A stretch of DNA of 64,000 nucleotides from Chromobacterium piscinae. Its GTDB lineage: Bacteria > Pseudomonadota > Gammaproteobacteria > Burkholderiales > Chromobacteriaceae. The notes under the pieces are model-generated. The model did no database searches and was not told the origin of the DNA. It saw nothing but the letters and a program-made list of their open reading frames with translations. The translations under genes and the position numbers were made by a program. Positions 45,632 through 53,792 of this stretch are shown here, piece after piece; the stretch's first letter is position 1; each line of letters begins with the position of its first letter. The stretch lies in NCBI RefSeq assembly GCF_021129175.1, contig NZ_JAJOHV010000006.1:1-64000 (forward strand), written 5' to 3'.

Positions 45632-47377
45632 GTGGAAGTGTGGAAATGGTTGACTGGCGCGTCGCGGCGGGATGAGGGCGCGGAGCGCAGGGCACATGCC
45701 CGGAATGCGACGAGAGGGGTGAGAGCCATGCCGGCGAGCCCGATCGCCCAGCTCAAGCTGGAGGCTATCCGGCATCAGGGATGGCGGCAGGAGAGCGAAC
45801 TGATATTGCCCGGCCATGAGAACGACGCGATGGTGCTGGTCGCGGCCAAGGCGAAGCAATACATCCTGCTTCTGGAAGATGCCGCTTATCGCCAGCTTCG
45901 GCACAGCGATCTGCTGCAGCGCTTCGACGCCGGGGTGCGCGGCCGGACCCGTTTCGCTTGTCTCGGCATCTTCGTGGGCAGCATGGAGGAGATCCTGCTG
46001 GTTCACTCCCAGCTGCAGCAGCATGGCATGGAGACCGGGCTGAGGGGAGGAGACGCCAAGACCGGCGGCTATCGAAATTTCGACATGGTGATCGAAAAGG
46101 CGATCGATCTGCGCGCCACCGATATCCATTTCGAGTTTCGCGACAGCGGCCTGGTCCAGGTTCGCTACCGCGTCCACGGCAAGCTGAGGGACAGCGACCC
46201 TAAGGATAAATTGCTGCGCGATTTCAACGCGATGATGGATGCGGTTTCCACTGCTTACAACTCCCGTGCTGACTCCAGCAGCCGCAGCCACAACCATTTC
46301 GATGAAAACAAGCATCAAAGCTGCTCCATCAGCCTGGCTATCCAGGGACGCAACTACCAGTTGCGTTTCCAGAGCATCCGGGAAAACCGCGGCGTCGACA
46401 TTGTCCTGCGGATACTGCTGAACGAGGCGGTGGAGAAGGACATCATGAGCCTGGCTGAGCTGGGCTACTCGGCCGATCAGGTGGAAGCATTGGAGGACGC
46501 GGTGTTCCGCTCGCCCGGGCTGACCATCATCGCCGGCGAGACCGGCTCGGGCAAAACCACCACTTTGCGCACGTTGATGACTTACGAGCGCCATTCCGGC
46601 AAGAAGTTTTTCTCCATCGAGGATCCGGTGGAGTATATCCAGCCGCATGTGACGCAAATTCCCATCCAGCGCAAGGCGGAGGACAGCCGCAAGGACGGCA
46701 GCGAGACCGCGTTCGGCGCGGCCTCCAAGGTCTTGCTGCGCGGCGATCCGGACAAGGTGATGGGCGGCGAGATCCGCGATGTGGAAACCGGTTCGTTCGC
46801 CAAGGCCATGACCCAGACCGGCCACCAGGTGTTGTCCACCGTCCACGCCGCCAGCGCTTTCGGCATCATCCCGCGGCTGAGCGACGACGAGGTCGGCATG
46901 CCGATCCACGCGCTGGCGGCGCCGGACTTCCTGACCGCGCTGGTTTATCAAAAGCTGGTGCCGGTGCTGTGCCCGGCATGCAGCCAGCCGGCGGCAGGCT
47001 GCCTGGATGAGTCGTATCTGCGCACCATCGCCGATCTGGGCATCGATATCGAGGCGGTGAGAGTGGAGGGGGCGGGGTGTCCCGAGTGCCGGCATCTGGG
47101 CAGCATGGGACAGACCGTGGTCGCCGAGGTGTGCGAAGTGACTGAGGAAATGTTGCCGCTGATCCGGGAGGGACGGTTCTGGGAGGCGGAGAAGCGCTGG
47201 CGCGCTCTGAGCAACGGCCGCCTGGACGATCCGACGATGCTGGGAAAGACCGCGATGGAGCATGCGCTCTACAAGATGTCGCTGGGCTTGCTGGACCCTC
47301 GCGATGTGGAGTCGGCGTTCCGCAAACTCAAGAAGTACCGCCCGCTGACGCCGGCGGAGAAAACGGAATGCGCATGA
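45632..47377 (+). CDS. pilQ: Type IVb pilus assembly ATPase PilQ
   Basis: The 581-residue GspE-family ATPase has Walker A GETGSGKTTT (about residues 302-311), the Asp box FFSIEDPVEYI and Walker B VMGGEIRDVETGS. STVHAASAF carries the His box. CPACSQ and CPECRH give a tetracysteine zinc motif near 440-485. It powers pilin polymerisation on the inner-membrane platform. The likely start is GTG at 45632 after GGAGTGGATC. Confidence 0.92.
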   Translation: MEVWKWLTGASRRDEGAERRAHARNATRGVRAMPASPIAQLKLEAIRHQGWRQESELILPGHENDAMVLVAAKAKQYILLLEDAAYRQLRHSDLLQRFDAGVRGRTRFACLGIFVGSMEEILLVHSQLQQHGMETGLRGGDAKTGGYRNFDMVIEKAIDLRATDIHFEFRDSGLVQVRYRVHGKLRDSDPKDKLLRDFNAMMDAVSTAYNSRADSSSRSHNHFDENKHQSCSISLAIQGRNYQLRFQSIRENRGVDIVLRILLNEAVEKDIMSLAELGYSADQVEALEDAVFRSPGLTIIAGETGSGKTTTLRTLMTYERHSGKKFFSIEDPVEYIQPHVTQIPIQRKAEDSRKDGSETAFGAASKVLLRGDPDKVMGGEIRDVETGSFAKAMTQTGHQVLSTVHAASAFGIIPRLSDDEVGMPIHALAAPDFLTALVYQKLVPVLCPACSQPAAGCLDESYLRTIADLGIDIEAVRVEGAGCPECRHLGSMGQTVVAEVCEVTEEMLPLIREGRFWEAEKRWRALSNGRLDDPTMLGKTAMEHALYKMSLGLLDPRDVESAFRKLKKYRPLTPAEKTECA

Positions 47378-47423
47378 GCCGGTTTCGCGGAGAAGGGCCG
47401 GGCGAGGCGAGGAGGAGCCAGTC

Positions 47424-48524
47424 ATGCTGGATTTGCTGAAGCGGTTTTTCGGCATCGCTCCCGCGGATGAGTCGAAATACGCAGGCCTGGCCAAGGCGCG
47501 GCGGAAGTTTCTGAAACTGCGCGCCAAATTCTACGGCGATCTGGCCGATTCGATCGAGGACGGCGCCAATCCCTATGAGTTGTTTTCCCACAAATACGCG
47601 TTGGCGCGCGAGCGCGGCAACCCGATGGCGCCCTTGTTCGCCTATTGGCGCCAGCGGGCGGCGTCGATGAATCTACGCGGCACCTGGGAGGGAACGGTTC
47701 CGGCGGACGATCTGATGGTGATCGGTTCCGGCGAGCGCGGCGATCTGCCGGAGGCGCTGCGCTTTTTGGCCAGGGTGGTGAAAATCAGGGAGGGCAACGC
47801 CAAGGCCATCAAGATGGCGGTGGCGTTGCCGATTTTTCTGCTGGTCCTGATGAGCGGGGTGCAGCTGGGGGTGGCCATCGGCATGATGCCCATCATGGAG
47901 CAGATCATGCCCGCCGAGCGCTTTCCATTCATTGGCAAGGTGCTGTACTACATGTCGGCGGCAATACGCGATTTCTGGTTTCTGATCTATGGGCTGCCGG
48001 TGTTGCTGGGCTTCGCCTATTTCTGGTCGCTGCCGCGCTGGACCGGCTCGCTGCGCAACCGGCTGGACCGCCATCTGCCGTACTCCGTGTATCGCGATTT
48101 GAAGGCCAGCGAATTTCTGGTGTCGCTTGCGGCGCTGTCGCAAGCGAATACCGCGGTGTTCGATGCGGTGATGCTGCTGGAGCGCGGCGCCACGCCATGG
48201 ATGCGCTGGCATTTGGCGCGGATCCGGATTTCGCTTACCGCCAACCGCAGCATCCTGAAAGCGATGGATACCGGTTTGTTTTCCGAGGAGATTTTCGACC
48301 GCTTGTCGGAATATTCCGAACGCAGCAATTTCGAAGACGGCATCCGCAAGATAGGGCTTGGCACGATCGAAGAGATCGCCGAGGCGATAGGCGAGCGCTC
48401 GGCCATCATGCGCAACGCGCTGGTGGTGATGGTGGGCGGATTCATCCTGCTGACCATCGCCGGCATGATGATGACGGCGCTGGAAGCGGGCAATCAGATT
48501 CAGCAAATGACCACCGGAGGGTAA
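47424..48524 (+). CDS. pilR: Type IVb pilus inner-membrane platform protein PilR (GspF family)
   Basis: The 366-residue protein has an N-terminal cytoplasmic domain and three membrane segments typical of GspF/PilC. The clearest are IKMAVALPIFLLVLMSGVQL and MVGGFILLTIAGMMMTALEA. It is the polytopic platform that connects PilQ to pilin. GAGGAGGAGCC precedes the ATG. It is separated from pilS by 76 bp with its own AT-rich promoter-like region. Confidence 0.9.
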   Translation: MLDLLKRFFGIAPADESKYAGLAKARRKFLKLRAKFYGDLADSIEDGANPYELFSHKYALARERGNPMAPLFAYWRQRAASMNLRGTWEGTVPADDLMVIGSGERGDLPEALRFLARVVKIREGNAKAIKMAVALPIFLLVLMSGVQLGVAIGMMPIMEQIMPAERFPFIGKVLYYMSAAIRDFWFLIYGLPVLLGFAYFWSLPRWTGSLRNRLDRHLPYSVYRDLKASEFLVSLAALSQANTAVFDAVMLLERGATPWMRWHLARIRISLTANRSILKAMDTGLFSEEIFDRLSEYSERSNFEDGIRKIGLGTIEEIAEAIGERSAIMRNALVVMVGGFILLTIAGMMMTALEAGNQIQQMTTGG

Positions 48525-48555
48525 TTTACTCTACCTATACAAATAAATATTTATC

Positions 48556-48569
48556 ATAGTTACTATTTT
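48556..48569 (+). promoter_or_regulatory. Shared 14-bp motif before pilS
   Basis: ATAGTTACTATTTT lies 31 bp before the pilS start. The same 14-mer, in the same gene-relative orientation, lies before the DotD-like gene (41636-41623 on the minus strand). It contains a near-palindrome (ATAGT-T-ACTAT). It may be a promoter element or regulator site giving pilS its own, higher expression. Confidence 0.45.
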
Positions 48570-48600
48570 AATTAACTTTACATAGTGGTGGGAGATACTC

Positions 48601-49176
48601 ATGCATGCATTGCCAATACAAACTATGGCGACCCGTAACGGCTCGCTCAAACGCCAGGCCGGCATCGATCTGATCCAGCTTTCGGTCGCCGTCGGCATCA
48701 TCGCTTTCATTCTGGCGGTCGGCTTTTTGGTGGTGCCTACGGTAATGACCAATATCAAGGTCAACTCGGAAACCTCGGACATTCAGCAATCGGTTTCCAA
48801 TGCCCTGCGCGTGTTCGGCAGCGGCGCTGACAGCAGCGGCTTGACAACCGATGTGGCGGTCAGCCTCAAACTGTCGCCGCCGGATCGCATCAGCGGCAAA
48901 AACATTCTGAACCGCTTTGGCGGCACGGTGGACTGGAGCCATGGCAGCGTTTTCGGCAACGAAGACGGCTTGACGATTACGTCGAAGGGCTATTCGGCGG
49001 AAGCCTGCGCCAAGCTGGTGCCGAATGTGCAGGCATTGTTTGCCAGGATCAAGATCGGCGGCACTACGGTGAAGGACACCGCCAATGGCACGGCGCTGAG
49101 CGTGAGCTCTCTGGGCATCGCGTGCAATCCTGGCGGCGGCAAGACTGCTGATATCGAGTTCGCATTCACCAAATAA
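48601..49176 (+). CDS. pilS: Type IVb major prepilin PilS
   Basis: The 191-residue prepilin has a 21-residue leader ending KRQAG, cleaved before IDLIQLSVAVGIIAFILAVG. The mature N-terminal helix is followed by a pilin headgroup with Cys136 and Cys175 (SAEACAKL, LGIACNPGG), the expected C-terminal disulfide loop. Residue 5 of the mature protein is Gln instead of the usual Glu. It should be the polymer-forming subunit, processed by the dedicated peptidase at 54539-55471. Confidence 0.88.
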   Translation: MHALPIQTMATRNGSLKRQAGIDLIQLSVAVGIIAFILAVGFLVVPTVMTNIKVNSETSDIQQSVSNALRVFGSGADSSGLTTDVAVSLKLSPPDRISGKNILNRFGGTVDWSHGSVFGNEDGLTITSKGYSAEACAKLVPNVQALFARIKIGGTTVKDTANGTALSVSSLGIACNPGGGKTADIEFAFTK

Positions 49177-49224
49177 CAGCGGCGCCCCGCCGGAAGCGGG
49201 GTGGCGGCGAGAGTATCCGGATAC

Positions 49225-50172
49225 ATGATGCAAGAAATGATTACCGACGTTCAGTTGCACGTGCGCGACTGGCAGTCCTGCGTGCTGTTTCCCGGACAGA
49301 TCCGGCCGGCGGACGCGCACAGGGCTTTCCTGCAGGAAATGGCAGAAGCGGTTTTGGCCGAGCAAAAACAGATGGAGCAGCGCTCGGGTTTCACCGTGGC
49401 GGTTGGCGGGGCGCGCTGGCGCGTACAGCGCATGCAGCCATTCCGTTACGCCTGCCGCAAGGTGATGGGTCAGGCGCCCAAGCTGAATGAGCTGGGCTTG
49501 CTGGAATGCCACGTGCGGATGATGCAGTCGGACGAGTTGAAAAAGAGCGGCGGCTTGGTGCTGTTTTCCGGCCTGACCGGCTCCGGCAAGACCACCACCT
49601 TGAATGCGATGCTGGTGTCCCGGCTCGAGAAGTTCGGCGGCTTCGCCCAGACCGTGGAGGATCCGGTGGAGATCGTCATCGAGGGCTGGCATGGCGAGGG
49701 CTATTGCACCCAGATCGATGTGACGGATTGTCCCTCGGGGCAGGAAATCAGCTTTGATCACCGTTTCGCCGAGGCGATCACTACGTCCTTGCGCTCCTTC
49801 CCGGCGCGCGAGCGTTCGATACTGATGATAGGCGAGGTGCGCGATCCGCATAGCGCGGCAGAGTTGCTGCGGATCGCGGTGGACGGCCACCTGGTCTTGT
49901 CCACCATACACTCGCGCGATATTCCCACCGCGCTGAGCCGGCTGGCTTCGCTGGCGCGGGCCGGCGGCGAGATCCAGGCCGACAAATTCATCGCCGACGC
50001 CTTGCGCATGGTATTTCACCAGCGCCTGGACAACGGCATTCCGCAAGTAAGTTCGCTGGATGTGCGCGAGCGCAGGGATCTTTACCAGTTCCTGAGCAAG
50101 GGCGAGTACGCGCGCCTGGAAGGAGAGGTGGACATCCAGCGACGCATGAACGTTCAGAACAGGGGAAGCTGA
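49225..50172 (+). CDS. pilT: PilT/BfpF-like pilus retraction ATPase
   Basis: The 315-residue ATPase is much shorter than PilQ. It has Walker A GLTGSGKTTT (about residues 116-125), QTVEDPVEIV (Asp box), Walker B SILMIGEVRDPHSAAE and the His box STIHSRDIPTALSRL. The size and ILMIGEVRD pattern fit PilT-like retraction motors. The start is one of two adjacent ATGs (49225 or 49228); a GTG at 49201 is also in frame. It overlaps pilV by one base. Confidence 0.82.
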   Translation: MMQEMITDVQLHVRDWQSCVLFPGQIRPADAHRAFLQEMAEAVLAEQKQMEQRSGFTVAVGGARWRVQRMQPFRYACRKVMGQAPKLNELGLLECHVRMMQSDELKKSGGLVLFSGLTGSGKTTTLNAMLVSRLEKFGGFAQTVEDPVEIVIEGWHGEGYCTQIDVTDCPSGQEISFDHRFAEAITTSLRSFPARERSILMIGEVRDPHSAAELLRIAVDGHLVLSTIHSRDIPTALSRLASLARAGGEIQADKFIADALRMVFHQRLDNGIPQVSSLDVRERRDLYQFLSKGEYARLEGEVDIQRRMNVQNRGS

Positions 50173-51593
50173 TGCGCAGGAAGCAGGCAGGGGAGTTGCT
50201 GATCAGCCTGGCGATCGCCGTGACCTTGATAGGCATGTGCCTGGCTTATCTGGGGGTGCGCCAGGTGAACGATTGGCGGGAAAGCCGGGGCCGGCAACTG
50301 GGCGGCGCGCTGGCGGGGTTGGCCAGAGGCGTGAACAGTTATGTCGTCGAATATCACCCCAAGATCGTAGAGGCCCTGTTTGCTTCCGGACCGCCGATTC
50401 CCTTGGTGGACAAGGGCGTGTTGGTCGCCAAGGATGTGTTGCGCCCCACGGTCCAGGAAATTGTCAAGTACGCCGGCATGGGCGGCTTTGGCGACAAGCC
50501 GCCGGGCACGGATGGCAATTACCAGATCGTATTGAAGAGGGGCAGTCAATGCGCGGATGCGGCGACTTGCAATATCGACGCGCTGACCTATGTCGATAAA
50601 CCATTGATTTTGCCGTACCCCTCCGCCTCGGACAAAGTCGACTATGTGGCCGCCGCCGCCGCCGTGCAGACGATAGGAGTCAACGGCGGGATGTCGATGC
50701 TGCAGAGCAAGCAGTTTCTGACGTTTCCGGATAACCGCGGGCAGAAGGCGCTGCAGATGGAAAATCCAGCATCGGATCAGCAGGGCGGCATCGTCGCCGT
50801 GCGCGGCGGCTATCTGCGCTCGGATATGGACCAATTTCTGCGGCGCGACGGCAGCCGGCCGATGACGGGCAATCTGAACATGGGGGGCGGCAACATCGGC
50901 GCCGCCAAGGACATCGCGGGGACGGGCTCGCTGACGATGGATGGGAGTGCGATTGTTGCCGGCAGCATGGCGGCCTTTCAGAACATCACCGCAGGAGCGG
51001 ATTTGTCTGCCGGCGGCAACCTGACGGTGGAGAAGCTGGCGACGATGAAAGGCGAGCTCATCGCCAAGGAGCGGCTGACCGCCAATAAATACCTGCAATT
51101 GGGAGGAGACTCCAGAGCGGTGATTGGGGCGGATTGCTCGCCGAACGGCTTGGTGGGGCGCGATGAGGATGGCTTGATCCTGTCATGCCAGAGGCTGAAG
51201 TGGGCGCCGGGCGGTTTTTCGCAAACCAAGCCCGCGGTGGCGGAGGTTGAAACTTGCGGCAAGCAATCGATGCGTCCGCCCAAGGGGGACAGGGGCAATG
51301 CGTCGATCGCCTATTGCGAGGAAGGGGCTCGATTGGTGGCGGGGGGCTACTACCTGACTGGCTGGCCCAATCAGGCAGACGAACATCTATATGAGAAGTA
51401 CACCCTCGCGCCGGAGGAAAGCGCGCCGCTGGCCTTTTACACCATAGCGCGGGACGAATATCCGCAGGGCTTCAAGTCCCGCAACGACGAACGTCCGTTG
51501 CCGCGCGACAAGTTGAACCGCGAGGGCTGGTATGTCTGGACCGGGGGGGCGGAGTCGGGCTGCTGGAAGGCTGTAGCCATGTGCACCAAATAA
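50172..51593 (+). CDS. pilV: Type IVb minor pilin/tip adhesin PilV
   Basis: The 473-residue prepilin has a short leader MRRKQAG followed by ELLISLAIAVTLIGMCLAYL. The long body resembles PilV of R64 (shufflon N-terminal constant region), with GSRPMTGNLNMGGGNIGAAK. A distinct C-terminal receptor-type domain (from about residue 320) has six cysteines. In R64, PilV is the tip adhesin whose C-terminus is switched by the shufflon. Here no rci recombinase or inverted-repeat cassettes follow. Confidence 0.85.
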   Translation: MRRKQAGELLISLAIAVTLIGMCLAYLGVRQVNDWRESRGRQLGGALAGLARGVNSYVVEYHPKIVEALFASGPPIPLVDKGVLVAKDVLRPTVQEIVKYAGMGGFGDKPPGTDGNYQIVLKRGSQCADAATCNIDALTYVDKPLILPYPSASDKVDYVAAAAAVQTIGVNGGMSMLQSKQFLTFPDNRGQKALQMENPASDQQGGIVAVRGGYLRSDMDQFLRRDGSRPMTGNLNMGGGNIGAAKDIAGTGSLTMDGSAIVAGSMAAFQNITAGADLSAGGNLTVEKLATMKGELIAKERLTANKYLQLGGDSRAVIGADCSPNGLVGRDEDGLILSCQRLKWAPGGFSQTKPAVAEVETCGKQSMRPPKGDRGNASIAYCEEGARLVAGGYYLTGWPNQADEHLYEKYTLAPEESAPLAFYTIARDEYPQGFKSRNDERPLPRDKLNREGWYVWTGGAESGCWKAVAMCTK

Positions 51594-52384
51594 ATATGGC
51601 CAGGGCGCGGCAACCGGCTGCGTCCTGCGCCGTTTTACGTCTTCTTGATCCATGGCAGCGTTGGTCTGAGGCTGCGGTTTCCTCTCCATGCGTTCGCGCT
51701 CCTTCCTTCCTTCTCGCTGCGGACATGGCCGCTGCTGGGCCGCCTTTGTCGCATCCTGACGCATGTTATGAGTAAATTTGATGACTATGTCTTGAGGCGC
51801 TGAGCAATCCGGATGGACATTGCGGATTGGGCGCGCATTCTCGATCGCTAAGGCCGCGCATCTAACGCTGTACTCATGGGTGATGACTTCGGCATGTTTC
51901 GGCTTCGCCGACTTGTCGCCAGGCCGGGCGCCTGCGGGCAGGGCGGGCCATGCCATTATCCAGGATGAATGAGCATTAAAATACCGGGTCGGCGCGCTTG
52001 TGCGGCAATGCGATGTTTCGCGCTTGGCAAGCATTGTAGCGCGTGGATTTGCGTGGAAAATCACCGTTTTGCATGAGCGTTATTTAGCGTTTTTTTAATA
52101 AAAAGTTGTGTTAAAGTATGTATCTTAATAAATTATTAATTGGATTTGGCATTGCCGTTGACATGCTTTTCCGTTATTGAAGCTTGCAGCATGTATTGAT
52201 TGAACGTTCCGGCGGCGGTCTCCCTTGTTGGGTGTCAAGGCGGTTTTGGGCGATTGGATCAGGGTGACGAGTTGGGAATGGGTGTGAAGCGGATGATGAT
52301 GCGTGTCGTTTTGTCTGGCATATGCTCTGGTGTGTTGGCTGAGACTTCCTTGGATAGGGCTGGAAGGGTTGATAGAGGTTTGGT
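51594..52384. other. Gene-poor gap after pilV
   Basis: About 790 bp without a supported gene. It starts GC-rich and becomes AT-rich from about 52075 (runs of T and A near 52090 and 52130). A leftward frame at 51387-52064 runs antisense into pilV and matches no family seen here. TTGACA near 52158 is without a matching -10. No shufflon repeats or recombinase are visible. Confidence 0.6.
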
Positions 52385-52708
52385 ATGAAAAAAATTCAAG
52401 CGGTGCTGAAGGACATTGCGCAAAAATCCCTGCTGCTGGCTAGCTTGATCGATGAGGCGATTCGGGTCGGCGCGCTGACCCAGGAGCGGGCCAATGATCT
52501 TGTTCAAGGATTGAGCGTCAGGGGACAGCTGGCTGATAGTCTGGAAACCATGCTGCATTGGTGTGCGGATGATGTCGGCGATCCAGCCGTGATTGAGGAG
52601 TTTCAGGAACTTGCAGTCTGCATGCGCGACTATTTGTTCTGGGTGGAAGATACGGTGTGCCAAATCCGGGTCGCTTTGAGGAGCGCCGCTGACTGCGTCG
52701 AGCGGTAG
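52385..52708 (+). CDS. Small helical hypothetical protein
   Basis: The 107-residue protein begins MKKIQAVLKDIAQKSLLLAS and is predicted all-helical, with several hydrophobic heptads and three Cys (HWCADD, VCMRDY, DTVCQI). No family was recognised. GATAGAGGTTTGGT precedes the ATG, giving an acceptable ribosome-binding site. It lies in the AT-richer accessory segment between the pilus operon and the unknown genes. A small secretion or pilus accessory role is possible from position only. Confidence 0.55.
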   Translation: MKKIQAVLKDIAQKSLLLASLIDEAIRVGALTQERANDLVQGLSVRGQLADSLETMLHWCADDVGDPAVIEEFQELAVCMRDYLFWVEDTVCQIRVALRSAADCVER

Positions 52709-53248
52709 AAACACTCGGAACTCATGTATTTGGACCTGCGGCGGCAACGCCGGCGGATTCGACCGAAGGTGGTTGGCAGGCGGTTATTTCGCCTTGAGGG
52801 CGGACGGGCTGGAGGCGAGGCATTATTGAATGCTTCTTGAGTTGATAGTCGCGGTCATTCCTTACCTTTCCTGTAGACTTCGTTTTCCGATGATACTAAA
52901 TCAATATTTTTGTTTTTTTTATCTTGAATTTGGCATGTCAGGCTATTTGCCGTGGTGGTGGTCGCCCAGGGACGAGCTGGGTGTTTTTATGCCCGTTGAT
53001 TGTCTGACAATGGTGGTTTGTGTTTCTGGCAGCGCGGCGGAGTGGCTGGCAACGTACCGTTTTAAAATGCGGATAACCCGGACATGGAGGAGGCTCATGT
53101 ATGAGCGGCGTAGTCGTTGGCGTTCGTGGAAATGAATTTTTGTGACCTTGTGGTACACTCTAGTAGTAATGAAACTAAAAGAAACTGTAACCTCCGGGCT
53201 GCGCCAAGAGGCAGGGTCACTCATGGTAACTGAGTGAGGGGAAAAGAC
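52709..53248. other. Gene-poor gap upstream of the tandem-repeat gene
   Basis: About 540 bp without a confident gene. A short rightward frame ending at 53135 has a stretch near VVCVSGSAAEWLATYRF that weakly resembles the first part of the repeat unit in the next gene. That hints at a decayed copy. A hairpin at 53217-53237 ends the stretch. Confidence 0.5.
53217..53237 (+). promoter_or_regulatory. Hairpin overlapping the ribosome-binding site of the 53249 gene
   Basis: TCACTCA and TGAGTGA form a seven-base stem with loop TGGTAAC, ending where the GAGGGG Shine-Dalgarno begins. It could control translation of the downstream gene. Confidence 0.35.
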
Positions 53249-53761
53249 ATGTACGATGACGGACGCGTATTTTTGGTTGCGGGCTATTGGGCAAAACTTA
53301 AGAAAGCGTTCTCGGCGGCTTCTGTGTATGTCATTGCGGACACTGCGACCGTCGCATCCAGTTTGGCAAAGCGTTGCATGCCGCAGTTTCAGCCGGCGGG
53401 TGTGATGAGTCTGGCCGAAGTGCGTCGATATGTAAATTACATGAATCGGATCGCCGCCGGCGACGAGGCTTGCCTGATGCAAGAGGGGGTGGCTTTTGGC
53501 GATGACGGCCGCCTGCCCGCGGAGCGGGTTTTCGTTGTTGTCGGGTTTTCTAAGACTCATGCGCCGGACCGGAATCCCGTGGTCAATTTCGTGGCTGCGC
53601 GCAGTGAGGCTGAGGCGGCGGTTCTGCAGCAGGGCGCGATGCCTAGTCTTTCCGTTTCTGGCGTGGTGGATTTGGCCAGATTGACGGAGTTGTTGTACCG
53701 AATGGAAAGGGTGGCAACTGGAGAGGTGCCGGCGCTAAAAGAACATGGTGTCATTCGGTAA
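53249..53761 (+). CDS. Hypothetical protein with internal tandem duplication
   Basis: The 170-residue protein consists of two related units of about 77 residues (residues 6-82 and 93-169). Each opens with a beta-strand motif (RVFLVAGY and RVFVVVGF). Each closes with MP..., a helix (EVRRYVNYMNRIAAGDE and RLTELLYRMERVATGEV) and an acid/His-type end (MQEGV and KEHGV). No known family was recognised. GAGGGG precedes the ATG at 53249. It lies 31 bp before the next unknown gene, probably in one transcript. Confidence 0.7.
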   Translation: MYDDGRVFLVAGYWAKLKKAFSAASVYVIADTATVASSLAKRCMPQFQPAGVMSLAEVRRYVNYMNRIAAGDEACLMQEGVAFGDDGRLPAERVFVVVGFSKTHAPDRNPVVNFVAARSEAEAAVLQQGAMPSLSVSGVVDLARLTELLYRMERVATGEVPALKEHGVIR

Positions 53762-53792
53762 TGATCGGGTCTATCGCAAAAAGGTGTGACAG

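Noticed and set aside
51387-52064. Leftward 225-codon frame after pilV
   Set aside because: Runs antisense into pilV and matches no family; the part outside pilV has no start signals.
52200-52388. 62-codon frame overlapping the 52385 start (ATGA)
   Set aside because: No clear start site or family; only the overlap and a short hydrophobic stretch speak for it.
52830-53135. 101-codon frame
   Set aside because: No ribosome-binding site and an atypical Trp/Arg-rich end; kept only as a possible decayed repeat unit.
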